Shown: positions 44,980 through 56,979 of the stretch, piece by piece
Numbering within the stretch: position 1 is the first letter of the stretch
Layout: the number at the start of each line of letters is the position of its first letter
DNA from: Nephrocerus scutellatus
Lineage: Eukaryota > Arthropoda > Insecta > Diptera > Pipunculidae
Direction of reading: 5' to 3'
Length of the DNA: 64,000 nt
Assembly: GCA_947095585.1 (NCBI GenBank)
Contig: OX352765.1
Location: 73,577,976 to 73,641,975 of the forward strand
Notes under the pieces: model-generated
Seen by the model: only the letters and a program-made list of their open reading frames with translations
Database searches by the model: none
Told to the model about the DNA's origin: nothing
Made by a program: the position numbers and the translations under genes

Positions 44980-45845
44980 GAAATAGTATTCAGAGTACTG
45001 TTACTAATACCTCTTAGTATCGATTACTCTACGAAGAGATATACTTTTGTAAAGTTGCTAGAGTTTTGCATTTCATTTAATTAAAACTCTGATTATAAAA
45101 TTTCACAATAATCACGTAAACTCTTCAATACCCTACAGTATATATGGTTTTCTTGGTTGACGCCATGCCTAACCAAAAAATTAAAACTCTGCATCACAAA
45201 ATCTTTCACCATCAACCATGTATTGCATCACAAATACTTTTCACTTTTTTTTAATAACATTATATTTATTTATATTCTTAAAATTTTGAGTAACGAAGTA
45301 AGTAAATACAATTATTGTGCAGTATAGTATATAAAATAAACCTGTGTGTATAACTCGAAGCCCAACCGTCCATCCGATAGATCTGAAACTTTGAGTAGAG
45401 ATTTTATGCCACAATGAGTAGGTTTTGGTCATATTTTGGAAATGGTTAGATACTTTTCTAAAAAATCATGTTTTAATTTTTTTTTTTAAATTCGTCCAGA
45501 ATTTTTCAATTTCGCTTACACACTGCTTGGTTTGGTGTGGGTAGGGTAGCGCCCTTGTACAGCTAATTGTGCAATAAAAAGTAAACTTTGTAACAATTAA
45601 GTATATTTTTGTAATAATATCATCATAATATGCATAAATATAATTAATTTGAACAATTTATACAAATTTAATTAAGGCTAAAACTTTCGGCAGGAATTAA
45701 TTCGCAGTAAGTAATTATTTGCTTCTTTAGAAAAATAACTTATCCTAGGTAGCTATTCCCCTCTCCTTTCATAATTTCATGTATGAAAATTTCGCTTGAA
45801 AAAATTTTGTTAAAAAAAATTGTGAATGCATTGTATTGTAATATT
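44980..45845. other. No gene recognised
   Basis: AT-rich DNA with poly-T runs (45478-45489). Minus frame 45241-45432 is AT-driven. Confidence 0.4.
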
Positions 45846-45849
45846 ATAA

Positions 45850-46380
45850 ACCCTGTCGCTAAAGCGAAGTTGTTGCCGTTGCTATTTCTAAGGATCTTGA
45901 CAGCGTTTGGCCTAAAGCTCTTTTAACGAAAATGCTATTGTTAAATACTAAGTCAATACATTCTTTGGCAGGCGAAAGTACTCTCAGCTTTTCGTATTAT
46001 TTTATATATTCCCTGAGTTTGTTATGCACTTCCAATTTTTACTATAAGTTGTCAAAGTGAATACCCCAGTTTTTATCCATGAATGGAACTTGAAAACTTT
46101 GAAAACCAAAACACTGGAAAATCTCGCTGTTGGCAACATTAAGTAGCTTTGTAAGAATAACCACATTTTAGTTGGCACAGAAAATGCTGCAAAATGTTTA
46201 GACTTCTTACAATGATGTATTTAAATTTGGCTAATATATAAAAAACTTTCATTGTTACAAGAATGACTGATCAGATGCACTATTTACCAGCACCTTAAAT
46301 TTACTACACAAAATCCAAAACAACGTGACTCTTACTGGAACATTGTAATAAGAAATGACTTATCGTTTCACTGCAAGTGT
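45850..46380 (+). mobile_element. FADD-family LINE copy 4, very decayed
   Basis: Short blocks in the correct order match copies 1-3: VAVAISKDLDSVWPKALL (palm A; the usual FD is LD), SIHSLAGESTLSFSYYF (FADD replaced by LAGE), a FMNGT-like block, AKNAAK-like and YKND-like pieces through about 46340. Numerous stops. It is the most diverged copy and probably the oldest insertion of the family here. Confidence 0.65.
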
Positions 46381-46384
46381 AAAA

Positions 46385-47320
46385 GCCAGTTCCAGTTGAA
46401 TTTCTCATATTTACTGAGATAAACTTAAATCTAAAATAATTTTTAGTTTATAAGTTTTAGAGATAAAAATTGTAATCTTTAATCTCATTATAAACTGAAA
46501 AAGAAATAAATAAAAGCGAAAACTGATTAACTAAACAACAAAATTAAAGTTTTAATTTGAATAAAATACGAACTTGATGGAACAAATTAGTATTTTTTGT
46601 TAATGTGACACAATTACATGAACATGTACCCGGAAAGGGTACAAGATTATGGGGAAGAACCGTCAACCGTCTCGGCCATTAATCAAATTTATTCACACAA
46701 GTATTCGGCCGAATCGCTTACCGCAACTATACAACGTGCAGATGTGAATTATTTTTCCTCTTGACAACAGAAATCTGTTAGTGGTTTTCAAAAAAATAAA
46801 TAAATAAAAAATTCCAACAATTACTATTAAGCAGAAGAGTTCTTTCTGCCTGTTCGCTTCGACCCTGCCGTGCGTGCATATGTGCTCCCCCGCCAGAATG
46901 TTCACACTGTTACAGAAAATGCATGTCGTACTTTGGTGAACGGAATGCTCCTTTCTTCAGATGGAGACCAACCAATGCGAGTATTATAGGGGCAAAGGTA
47001 GTAAAAATGTCTGAAAGAAAAGATGATCAAAGAACAAAAAAAATGGAGAATGAATGATCGGTCAGTGTTTTCTTAAGGAATGCGTCCGCAGTTGAATATG
47101 GTGGCTAGGATGTTACTTGTATCGCGTTTTGCTACAAAAATAAATAACATTCCTTATTCTTCTTAATGGCCATGGGCAATGCAGCGGACTGAGCTGCCAT
47201 CTCGTTTAACCCCGTTGACTAAATATTTAAAAACATTAATTTTTTAAATTTGGCATCTTGAGTATTTTTTTTTTAAAAATTCTACATAATATAATAAAAA
47301 ATTATTCTATTTCAACATAA
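46385..47320. other. No gene recognised
   Basis: AT-rich. A patch at 46840-47000 is GC-richer (gcgtgcatatgtgctccccc) but gave no recognisable motif. Confidence 0.35.
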
Positions 47321-47324
47321 AAAA

Positions 47325-47382
47325 AACAACCCATAAAAATTTAAATTTTTCATGTAAATTCTCTAATAACCAAAAGTATACT
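47325..47382 (-). repeat. ATTCTC-family repeat, 3' end only
   Basis: The reverse complement of the family 3' end: aaaaaaaacaacccataaaa then tttttcatgtaaattctcta. About 100 bp downstream is a patch (gtgatctgatggc) that recurs near another minus-oriented end at 60.06 kb. Confidence 0.7.
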
Positions 47383-47610
47383 GAATTCCACTATAAATGC
47401 TGAAAAATAAAAACAAATGCAAAGCACTACAACCCAACCACAAAAACCCCCATTTTTAAACCACCGCTGCACACAGTGCACCATGGTACACAAAACACAG
47501 TCATAACAGTATGGCGTGATCTGATGGCATGATTATTAAAAAAAAATTATGAGAGCCCCCGATTACTCGGTGATCTGATAACGCTTATTATTACGATTAT
47601 TATTATTATT

Positions 47611-48025
47611 AAATTCTCTATATTAACTTCGCGTGCCCGTGGCTGGCTGGCTGGCTGGTGGGCAGAATCTTGTGATCAATTTGTAACAGACTTCCTAAAG
47701 TCCGATTTTATTCAAACTTTGCACACTTTTGTATTTCCCAATACAATACTTTCTCTAAAAATTTGGGGCACTTCGGACTCGGGGTCGGGTGGGCTCCCAT
47801 ACAATTTTTTAATAAAATTTACCCGATTTTCTTAAAATTTTATACGCATGTGTATCTTCGATAGACAACAATTTGGAAGTTCTCGGGCCCCTGGGTCGGA
47901 TGGCACCCATACAAATTGTTCACAAAATTTACCCGAATTTATTCAAACTGCAAATTGTGTTTTCCCGATTAGAGAACTTACAGGAAAAATTTTAATTTTT
48001 ATGGGTTGTTTTATTAATATAGGGA
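47611..48025 (+). repeat. ATTCTC-family repeat, complete-looking copy
   Basis: Runs from taaattctctatattaactt through tcgcgtgcccgtggctgg, atcttgtgatcaatttgtaa, two internal units (each with cccgatttt..tcaaatttt or acccgaattt and a 'catgtgtatcttcgat' block, and xcgggxxggxtgggcxcccatac-type junctions), to gattagagaacttacaggaa and tatgggttgtttta. It shows both family ends. Confidence 0.85.
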
Positions 48026-48029
48026 CTTA

Positions 48030-49945
48030 AAATTAAATTACATAATTGTTAACCGTCGCCACTTGCTGCTTGTTTGGCGATCCGTATCGCGGCAATATCC
48101 GCGTTTTCGTTAAGGAGTGTATCTTCAGGCACTTCAGGTCGCATTATGGTTTCATAAGAAGCGCTCCGTTAGTGACGGCCACCCTCTGTTATTAATATTG
48201 TATCGTGTAGTCTTTTAGATAGTTGTTCAATATACATAGAGGTAAGTTGGTATATAATACTAATGTCCTGCATCTGAGCCCTGCAAGTTGAGAAAATTTA
48301 TTATTGCTCTGTATTTCATTCTAGTTATATTTAAAATTGTATGAGAAAAATACCAACTACATACATAAAATTTAGGACCAACAGGGTTAATATGTTATTT
48401 ACTCAGAACGCCAGTTCAGGCCTCATGCAAAGATGAAGTAAAACACATACAAAAAAACATTGAAACTGCAACAACGGCCTTGTAGTCGACCTTATACATT
48501 TGGTAAGTATGTTCTTGTCATCCCAAATGCACAAACCTACAAACAATGCGATCCGCTTCCACGTACTCCACGTACAATCCATTTATTTCGATTCAAAGAC
48601 CCATTATTCGTCTCTGTCTTCTATCATGGTGATCTTTTATGAGCACCCTCGTTCATTCCTCCTTCTTACCCTTTCGTTTCTCAATTTTTGGTGAAGATAA
48701 GCGCTTTCGACGGAAATATGTTCGGCTTCCAAGATCTCGATATGGTCGACCTGAAGATCAAAACTACCACAAGTCCAAACATAAGTTTATTGGTGTATTG
48801 TGTAGGTAGAGTGTATAGTGTGGTGTACGGTGCAAGAGAAGATTCATTGACAAGAAGAGTAGCAGCAAAGTAACCAAACAGCTTCTGTATTTTCTTCTGG
48901 AACCACAGCATCACTGACCAATAAACATGATAAAGAACCTGGTAAGGAACTCCGTCGCTGTCGTCTTCGCCCTAAGAAGGAACACACAATTCTATATGCT
49001 CGGATGTATGTATGTGCACATATAGTATCACCAGATTGCATTCAACGAATGCCGATTGAAAGCGTGCCCTTCCTGAAACACACACAAACAATTTAAACGG
49101 GACAGTGTTAAAGAATGAGAAACTCAAACTGTATATAACATTTTAGAATTTAAGCTGCCGGACAACAACTCCGAAACCCAAAAGGACATTTATTTATATG
49201 TCCACACATGTATGCTGGGCAGAAAATGACGAACGATCTCATATAAGTAAAATTAATAAATAAAAAAAATGGAAGATACCGCGCTGTGGTACAAAAAAAT
49301 TATTTGAATTTTTATTACACATTTCCGGTCGGCACTTTTGTTGTTGCGCCCGTTAAAGTTTCTCTGTTTTATGTTCATTGTTCGGTTTAAAGAATTATAC
49401 TCTTTTGGAATCAGTTTGTTCTTGTATATATAGCACAGAGACACACTATGGCAGGCATCCATAGATAAATGACATCCAAAGAGACAATGCAAAAAAGTGA
49501 TTAATAATAACACAGAAAATTTATTACGCTTTGCCTTTTATACTCATTTATATGTTATTATATCAAATTAATGGTATAAATGCTTATACAAAAATATATA
49601 CATACGAGTATTGGGCCTGGTAAATAAAAAGAAGTGGAGAAGTTTAATTTAAGTTTTTATAGTGATCACTTCAATTGGAGAGAATAAATAATTTGAGGGA
49701 AATCTTAGTTATGAGATGTGAACTCTTCTGAGCCAAAAAATTGGCCATCTGATTTCTTAAATCCAGAGTGAATAAAGTTTAGGCACCACTTTTAGCTGTT
49801 AGTTAACACTTCACAATTTTTGAGTTTGAGAATAGCGTGACTTGGGCTTTTTGGTGTACACTTAAGTTGCATTCTTTCAGGTGTATGACTGCTTTTATGC
49901 GTATTCGTCAAGTCAAAGATTACAAGGAACTAAGATATATAATGG
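48030..49945. other. No gene recognised
   Basis: About 1.9 kb examined on both strands. Frames at 48460-48694 (+), 48681-48914 (-) and 49253-49513 (-) have no recognised motif. The 48480-49080 part is less AT-rich than usual. Confidence 0.35.
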
Positions 49946-50046
49946 GTGTCCAAATAAGAAGTTCAGATTTTAAAATTTAATAAAATAAAATCGGCTTATT
50001 ATATTTCCACATTTATTTTTTTTGTTTAAAAGTACAATCCTCCTGG

Positions 50047-50930
50047 TTATTTATGGAAAATGATTTTATTTAAATGGGAGCCGCGGCTGGCCTTGGCGTA
50101 CTTCATTCGTTCGGTCCAATTTCTGAGCACATTTTGGATTGTGTGCGGCTCTATTTCGGCAATGGTTGCTTCAATATTGGTTTTCAAATGCTCAATTGTT
50201 TGTAGATTGTCCGCATAACACTTGTCCTTCACGGCACCCCACAAATAAAAATTCAAAGGCGTCAAATCACAGCTCCTTGCCGGCCAATTCACGTCACCAT
50301 TTCGACTGATAATGCGGCCATCGAATTTTTGACTTACTTCCGCTATGTGTGGCATGGCGTACCATCTTGCTGGAACCAAAGATCGTCCAAACCAATATCT
50401 TCAAGATATGGCCACAAAAAAGATGTTAGCATGTGGCGGTAGTTGATTCCGTTCACCGTAACGGTCGCGCCGGCCTCATCTTCGAAGAACAGTAACACAC
50501 AATGGATGCATTGACTTTTCCACATATCCTTGTGGATTTTCCGATCCCCAAATGCGACAATTTTTATTGTTTCGAACCCACCGAGATGGAAATGCGAAAA
50601 GATGATTTTTTGAGCAAAATCCTTATCAATTTCGAGTTGGTCGCAGGCCCACACACCGAATCGATATCAAAGCGGATGGTTACGGGGCTTCAGTTACTGG
50701 ACCAATTGAACTCTAAAGGGCCACAAACCAAGAACTTTACGCAGAATTCGTTGCATGGAAGACCGGCTGATGTTAATTTCCGATGCACGTTGACGAATTG
50801 ATGTTCTTGGCCGTTGGCGCACATTTTCGGCCACCGCGGCGATATTTTCGTCTGAACGAACACGACGAGCACGGGTACGCGTTAGATTGTCGACTAGTCC
50901 GTATCACGCACTTTATAGAAAGCCCAACTG
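50047..50930 (-). mobile_element. Tc1/mariner-superfamily transposase remnant (third family)
   Basis: Minus strand from about 50900: a helix-turn-helix region (SDENIAAVAENVRQRPRTSI, then SRSSMQRILRKVLG), WACDQLEIDKDFAQKIIFSH (50590-50654), FGDRKIHKDMWKSQ, FFEDEAGATVTVNGINYRHM, then the second catalytic region DDLWFQQDGTPCHT (about 50348-50386). After a small deletion and frame change comes GRIISRNGDVNWPARSCDLT with PLNFYLWG, where the usual final Asp is Asn. The C-terminus is WTERMKYAKASRGSHLN. Two frames overlap at 50343-50379. Terminal repeats were not identified; a gggtgtcc at 49946 could be one end. Confidence 0.85.
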
Positions 50931-51241
50931 TTTTGCTGGATCTTCAAAAAGTACAAAAATTAGATGTATTGGTAATTAACAAAAGAGCAAATTCCATACA
51001 ACATTTTTCTGTTTCCCACCACTATCACATACGTTTCTCACTCTTTTCACTACCACCAGTTAGCGCGTTTCTTTCTACACTGCATTCAGATCTCACAAAT
51101 ACAGTCGTTTTTCTCCCAGTAGAATTAGGCTCGTGTGTGGTGGCCCATTAAGTTTAAAAAAAATAAGTCCAAATACTTGCGTTCGTCATCAAGAAATCGC
51201 CGTACAATTGACTTTTTGCGTCATCTTAGTCGTGATAAATA

Positions 51242-51894
51242 CAGGATGTCCCCCAATTCGTGCACAGTAATTTGGCAAATGATTCTTAGGTATATTCTAA
51301 GAAAAAATCGTTCTACGGTAAGGGTCTATCTCCAATGCAGACATCATGTATCGGGGATTTTAGAAAAAGCTTACTTTGGTGTACCCTGACCCATGTTGAC
51401 GGAAATTGCTCTGTTAATACTAATGGTAAAAACTTCGTTTAGGACTTTAGCCTTTGTAACAGCGTTTAAATAAAGGTGATATCTTTTTTAAGTCTTCAGA
51501 TATCCAACAATGCCTGTTTCAGTTTTATTGTCCATGCTAATTTTAAAAAAACTTACCTGCTGCAGGTTTATCTAAGTATCATAAAATCTATGAGGTTTTC
51601 CGCAAATTGTTGTTCAGTTTTAATTTTATTATGGTTACGCTCATAAGAAAAAAATAGTAAAACGTTATATTTATTACGGTTTTTTTGAAAGTAAAGTCCT
51701 AAACGAAGTTTCTACCGTAAGTATTAACAGAGCAATTTCTGTTAACATGGGTCAGTCTACAAAGTATGCTTTTTCTTAAATCCCCGATAAATGATAGGAT
51801 AGGAGTTAGACCCTTACTGTAGAACGATTTTTTTCTTAGAATATACCTACGAATCATTTCCCAAATTATTGTGCACGAATTAGGGGACACCCTG
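51242..51894. mobile_element. MITE with about 200-bp inverted repeats
   Basis: Left arm caggatgtcccccaattcgt and right arm (complement) cagggtgtcccctaattcgt, flanked by TA at 51240-51241 and 51895-51896. The arms stay alignable for about 200 bp (blocks gtaggtatattctaagaaaa, atcggggattttaga, gaccatgttaac-type, gtttaggacttt), leaving about 230 bp unpaired in the middle. No coding sequence. The terminal CAGGGTG-like motif and TA duplication place it with Tc1/mariner elements. Confidence 0.85.
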
Positions 51895-51899
51895 TATAG

Positions 51900-52820
51900 T
51901 ATAAATTATTTTTAACATAACCCTACATTTTCTTACACACACAGCCATTTAGTAAAACGTTAACAATAATCATTATTACGGAACGGAAGTCATTTTTGAA
52001 TATAATAACTAGGTATACAATACGCTACGCTATACATATGCATAATAACATACATGTCACCAACAACGACGGCGTGAATTTCAAATGTCTACGGAATTTC
52101 ACGTGGGGGTTTTTGAATCTGCTGTTGGAACACTCTGTGTACGTCTTGCTTGAGGCGTATGACTTGCATTGGACTCTCACGATGGCACCCATAGGAAACC
52201 ACCTTAGTTCATAGCCAGTCCGATGAAAGAGTATTATATGCATCCATAGGAAAAGAGGAATTCCGAATATTACTCGTATGTTGCTAGTCCCGTCGCAATC
52301 AATTATAATCGACCATTGATCGCGGCAATACTTTCTGCCTGGCAGGATGGGTGTGTTGGGTTGGGCCTATAATCGTTTTGATGCTATCACACTGTGTTAT
52401 GACATAAAAACTCTCATCTCCTAATCGCAATTATTTATACTCGCTGTGAACAACACAGTTTGCACGATGATGATGTGTGTTACCAACAGATGTGTTAACG
52501 AAAGAGCCCAGCTATAATGCCATGTACAAATTACAAATGTACAAGACAGCGAATTTAAAGGGAATAATTTAAACTATAATTTCACAATTTACAAAGAATT
52601 AATTTGCAAATTTTTTATGAGCAATAAAATTATTATAGTGCACAATAGTATAAAAAACATAATTACACTGAGGCAGAAAGTATTGAAATAAGTTTTTTTA
52701 TGGGTTAGCTGTCAGCTACACATATTCAATTACTTTAAGTGGCTTAAAACAAGCTCCTTTAAATGATGCTTTTCGCTTATTTTACACTCATAAAAGATAG
52801 AATTCACTTATGAATTTGAA
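51900..52820. other. No gene recognised
   Basis: Overlapping frames on both strands at 51996-52243 are less AT-rich but not recognised. The rest is AT-rich. Confidence 0.35.
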
Positions 52821-52824
52821 AGTA

Positions 52825-53115
52825 TATTTGTTTGTCTTTTATAAAAATTCACACCGTTGATCGTATCAGTTCAATTTTTTAGAATGCTTAACTCACTGAA
52901 GGAACCGTAAGCATATTTCCGCCAGCAAAAAAAAACTTTTTTTTAAGGGTTATAATTACATTTCATTTACAATCTACACTCAACACATAAGTACTTAATT
53001 GTACTTGGAAACGTATATTTTTATTATATAATATATATTTTATTATATAAATTTGAAAGGTCAGGGGACAGATGGGACAGTCGGGAAACGCCTGGTATTT
53101 CCGCTATTTACTTAT
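52825..53115 (+). repeat. Dispersed repeat, copy B (pair with 3085-3400)
   Basis: Same blocks and order as copy A: tatatttgtttgtctt, cacaccgttgatcgtat, agaatgcttaactcact, gtaagcatatt, aagtacttaattgta, aaacgtatattt and gaaacgcctggtattt. A mariner copy begins about 55 bp downstream. Confidence 0.65.
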
Positions 53116-53169
53116 AGTAGTTGATATTCAAAGCATATTATTTATTAATTGTTTTTGTTAATTTTGTTA

Positions 53170-54190
53170 ATGTTCCGTAAAATTTTTTAGTAAAAGTAAA
53201 TTTTTCATCAAAAATTGCTTTATTGCTTTTCAAAATATTCGCCCTTAAGAACTATACACTTTGGCATACGCTCAAACCATTTATCGAAACACTTTTTCCA
53301 GGCCGAAGATGATAGCTCCAAAACATTATTTTTGAACGCTTCAACCGCTTCTTCAAGCGATAAAAATCATTGTCCACGCATCTTATCTTTGATTGTTGGG
53401 AACAGGAAGAAGTCATTGGGTGCCAAGTCGGGGCTGTAAGGCGGATGACCCATCGATCCGATCGTTTGAGTGCTCAAATACTCGCTTTTTTGATGTGATG
53501 TGTGTGTTCAACGTTTTGGGTTATTTTCTCTCAAGTTGTTGAAAACCTCAGGCAAACAAATGGCCGTTTACCAAGCTGAATTGGCTGTCTTTTGAATGCC
53601 ACATGACCGGTTTTCGTAAATAAACACGCCCATTTGCTTCCCAACGCTCCGCGTTCGCTGTTGGATTTTCTTCAAATTGGAAGACCAAACAGTTGATTGC
53701 CCTTTTCTTACCGGCTCATACGGTTCATTTTTCAAGCATTTGGTATCACCAATCGACACGAACCTGGTGGTGTTAGCTGGTTATGCCTAGGCATGCCTCG
53801 ATTTCCCGATAAGTCACGACGATCCTCTTCAATCAGTTTTCTCGCAGCATCGATGTTTTCTGACCTTCACGAGGCTCGTCTTTGTGTGAACGTCGTTTGC
53901 GTTTGTACCAATTATAAACACTAACCAAGGATGGTGCTTCGTCGCCAAAATTCGAATGAAGTGATTCGAAGCACGGTTGTTGAGTTAGCCCCTTTCGAAA
54001 ATCGTAAAAAATCATCACGCGATTTTTTCACTGAATTAAATTTTTCAAGTAAATAAAAAACAATGTTGCGATGCGAACTGACAGATTACTTTTGAGAAAC
54101 ATAACCTCCAAAAATGTTAAACTTTTTGACTGACATAGAGATTTGCATCGAAAATCACTAGTATTATCATTTTCTAAAAAAAATTAAGGC
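53170..54190 (-). mobile_element. Mariner (D34D) copy 3, deletions in the transposase
   Basis: Inverted relative to copies 1 and 2. Read on the minus strand: part of the left end (about 54165-54190), the FYDFRKGLTQQ N-terminus, EAPSLVSVYNWYKRKRRSHK, an ACLGIT block, then two internal deletions. One removes the region before RVDW. The other removes the whole segment with the first catalytic motif (TGDESW), joining QMLEK-like codons to EPYEPV. Later, YSPDLAPND is intact at about 53415-53445 and the codon that is a stop in copies 1 and 2 is CAA (Gln) at about 53470. A partial right end (tttttagtaaaagtaa) is near 53188. Inactive. Confidence 0.85.
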
Positions 54191-54357
54191 GGCATCCTAT
54201 GTACATATACTCGAATATTTCTTTATTTTGTATTAAATTCTGTATTTATTTACTTATTTATCTATTTATTTATATGCGAGTCACATTTCATTATTTTTAT
54301 GCTTAGTATTTAGTTTGATGGATGTTTCCAAAGCCTTTTCTTTAGATTACTTGTTGT

Positions 54358-54745
54358 TTTTAAATTCTCTATATTAACTTCGCGTGTGCCCATGGTTGGT
54401 GGAATCTTGCGATCAAAATTTAAAACCAACTTCCTAAAGCCCGATTTTTCAAGCTTTGCACACATCTCCCATGACAACACTTTCTATTAAAATTTTGTGC
54501 TCCACGGGCATCGGGGTCGGGGGCCTCCCATACAAATATTTTACAAAATTTACCCGATTTTCTTTAAATTTTATATACGCATGTGTATCTCCGATGGACA
54601 ACCCTTTTTGTAAACATTTGGAGTGATCGGGCCTCGGTGTCGGGGGCAACCATGAAAATTTTATAAAACAAAGTACCCGATGTTTTTCAAATTTTATACA
54701 CATGTGTATCTCCGATTAGAGATTATTTTTATGGGCTGTTATTTT
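54358..54745 (+). repeat. ATTCTC-family repeat
   Basis: Starts ttaaattctctatattaact, then tcgcgtgtgcccatggt, cttgcgatcaaaatttaaaa, and internal units with ctccgatggacaaccctttt and gcatcggggtcgggggcctc. Ends with tccgattagagatta and atgggctgttattttttt. Two to three internal units. Confidence 0.85.
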
Positions 54746-54814
54746 TTTCCATTCCAGATTTCTTTAAAAGGTTTTAATTTATATATATATATATATGTTC
54801 TTATATATATATTT

Positions 54815-55590
54815 ATCCGTTTAGGTGGCAAATACTTCAAGGGGGCATTCCTTGGTTAATTTCGTGATTAAAATCATAAGTCTTTCGGTGTCTTTTTTCA
54901 CCCCTGTAGTGTATGTAGCGTTTTAATGTGAAGAGACGAACTTTTGATCTTACATTACTTCACTGTAACTCTTGAATGCTTCTTGCTACCCCTACTCTCT
55001 GTTAGTCTTTTTACACCTACGCCTAATTTTGTGAGTGGATATTAGGAAAGCACAATCATGATCATGTGTCCACTCACAAAATTAGGTATTTCTGGGCAAG
55101 TCCGTTTGAAGCAGATTATGCACTAGTAAGAGCGCATCCGTTCAAAGTGTAATTTGCTTGCACTGTTGCTGCAGGACCACTGAGACGGCATGTAACTCTT
55201 CTTATACGTAGTAGTAGTATAACAACTCGCACTTTCTCGCTCTTGTTGACCAAATGTACAAATATTGTGCCATGGATTTGTAGAAAATTGAAAATGCATT
55301 AATACTGCATTTGTCAAAAAATATTATCCAAGAGCATTTTTCGAAATAATCGTGTTTGCAAATACAATTAAAATAAATGTTTTTTTACTTTGACGACCTT
55401 TATATCGGTATGGCTTAAATAATAAAAAAAATAAATATTGTTTGATCTTTAAAATTAAATTTTTTTTTATAAAAAAATCACAACAGTGACCTTGTAGCTG
55501 GAAACGTTAAATAGTTATAGGGTGTGAAGTCATGTAAGGTCAGAAGTACGTTTTCGTTCATTTTACAAACTTTGTATGTATGTAAAATAA
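54815..55590. mobile_element. TIR transposon copy, third
   Basis: Left subterminal tatccgtttaggtggcaaat and ttggttaatttcgtg, then acttttgatcttacattact; right-side subterminal in complement (agggtgtgaagtcatgtaag, taaatagttatagg). The outermost cagggtg is not visible at the left (a TA-rich microsatellite replaces it). A minus-strand trace of transposase (tgagacggcatgtaact block, 55190-55200) matches 44.70 kb. A perfect inverted repeat, cctaattttgtgagtgga and its complement, lies at about 55021-55086. Confidence 0.78.
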
Positions 55591-55637
55591 AGTCACTGTT
55601 TCAACAAAAACACAAATCATTACACAATACCATCAAT

Positions 55638-55935
55638 ATAATAATAATAATAATAATAATATTCGGCGCGACAAGACCGTTGCGGTCCAAGGCCTCGCGA
55701 CCATTTGTGTTGAGCATGTATATTTTTGGACACAAATGAAAGGTACCTACAATTTAAGGCCGAATCCGAACGGCGAATTGAGAAGCTTTCCGTGACAAGT
55801 TATTACTCTCGGAACATTTGTCAGACATTCGCGAGAGGTAGGTGGGTCACCGTGAAAATACTTTTGGTGTTACTGGGATTCGAACCACGAACCTCCTGCT
55901 CAGTAGCCATGCACTTTTCCACTGAGCCACGTGCG
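55638..55935 (-). mobile_element. tRNA-derived SINE, copy 3 (best preserved)
   Basis: The minus-strand 5' head has the Pol III A box tggctcagtgg (55919-55929) and a full B box ggttcgaatccc (55875-55886) about 32 nt downstream. The body continues to the conserved cggcgcgacaagaccgttgc block (plus-strand orientation) near 55664 and a (TTA)n tail of eight units (55638-55661). Both promoter boxes match the tRNA consensus, so this copy could in principle be transcribed. Confidence 0.9.
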
Positions 55936-55939
55936 CCCG

Positions 55940-56975
55940 CCGCCATACCATCAATATACAATATACTAATTTTTTCATTTTAATTACACTCAAAATTAAA
56001 AGGAAAATTCTACCTTATGTGTGCTGGCTGCATATACTTACCTACCTACTCTGTGCTGCATATATTTTCATTTTTGTAGTAAGTATTTATGCATTTCATT
56101 AATGAAACTTACGATAGAAACCTTAAGGCAAATGGCCATTCTGCTAAAGATGCTCATGTTTACAATGACAAGAAAAAAAAAACAAAAAAAACCACAACAG
56201 TGTAGGATTAAAAAAAAAACAACCATAACGCTGCTCAAAGTTGGATGCTCGCACTGCTTAGCGCGTAAACTGGTAGCAAAACGAGTTTGGTTTTCAAGAT
56301 AATTTTTATCTTTTTCATCATTGTCTTAAGGACTTACCATGAATTCATTCAAATGGATTACACTACACGGCTGTTTTGTTGTTGTTGTTACTGTTGATGT
56401 TGACAACGAAAGCCTCTGGTCTTGTATTTATTTGCGGTTTTTATTTTTCATATTGTCGTATCTTATTCGTTTCTACACGGTTGTATTTTGATGCCACACC
56501 AAAAGCCGAACTCGTGGAAAAATATGAATCATCATAACACCCACTCAAGACTCAAGTTTGCAATTTTTCCTTCCCTCCTTCGTGGATCGTGTGGATTTTC
56601 TTTTATTATGCGTTTCTCCTTTTCTCTATTGTTGCTATAACTCGCAATGGCAATAGTTGAAGTTGGTTTTGTTTTTGCATTTAGCTTTTGCCTTTGGCCA
56701 GCGATTATACGTCATGGCTGTTGAGTGGTTTCTGGTCGTCGTTTCTTTACCTTCTATGTTTTTGTTTTGTTATACGAGTCAATAACATTGTAGGGTAGTT
56801 GCAGCCAGTAGTTGCTGACTATAAGATAACCTGGACGTAGGTACACTAAAAATCCAATGATATCGTCTCGAAATCGGGACCAGTGGTGATACAAGGCCAC
56901 GATCGGTTGTAGATTCCAGTTTTTTCGTAAATTTTGGTTTTTTTAAAGATTAAATTGATTCATATACCTTACCGA
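55940..56975. other. No gene recognised
   Basis: AT-rich with poly-A/poly-C mixed runs at 56170-56215. Frames at 56021-56302 and 56422-56640 (+) are not supported. Confidence 0.4.
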
Positions 56976-56979
56976 CATT

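Noticed and set aside
52025..52243. Opposed frames at 51996-52243
   Set aside because: Overlapping frames on both strands of the same GC-richer patch; no motif on either.
55875..55929. Possible tRNA gene on the minus strand
   Set aside because: A and B boxes are present, but acceptor and anticodon stems do not form a full cloverleaf and the sequence continues into a SINE body.
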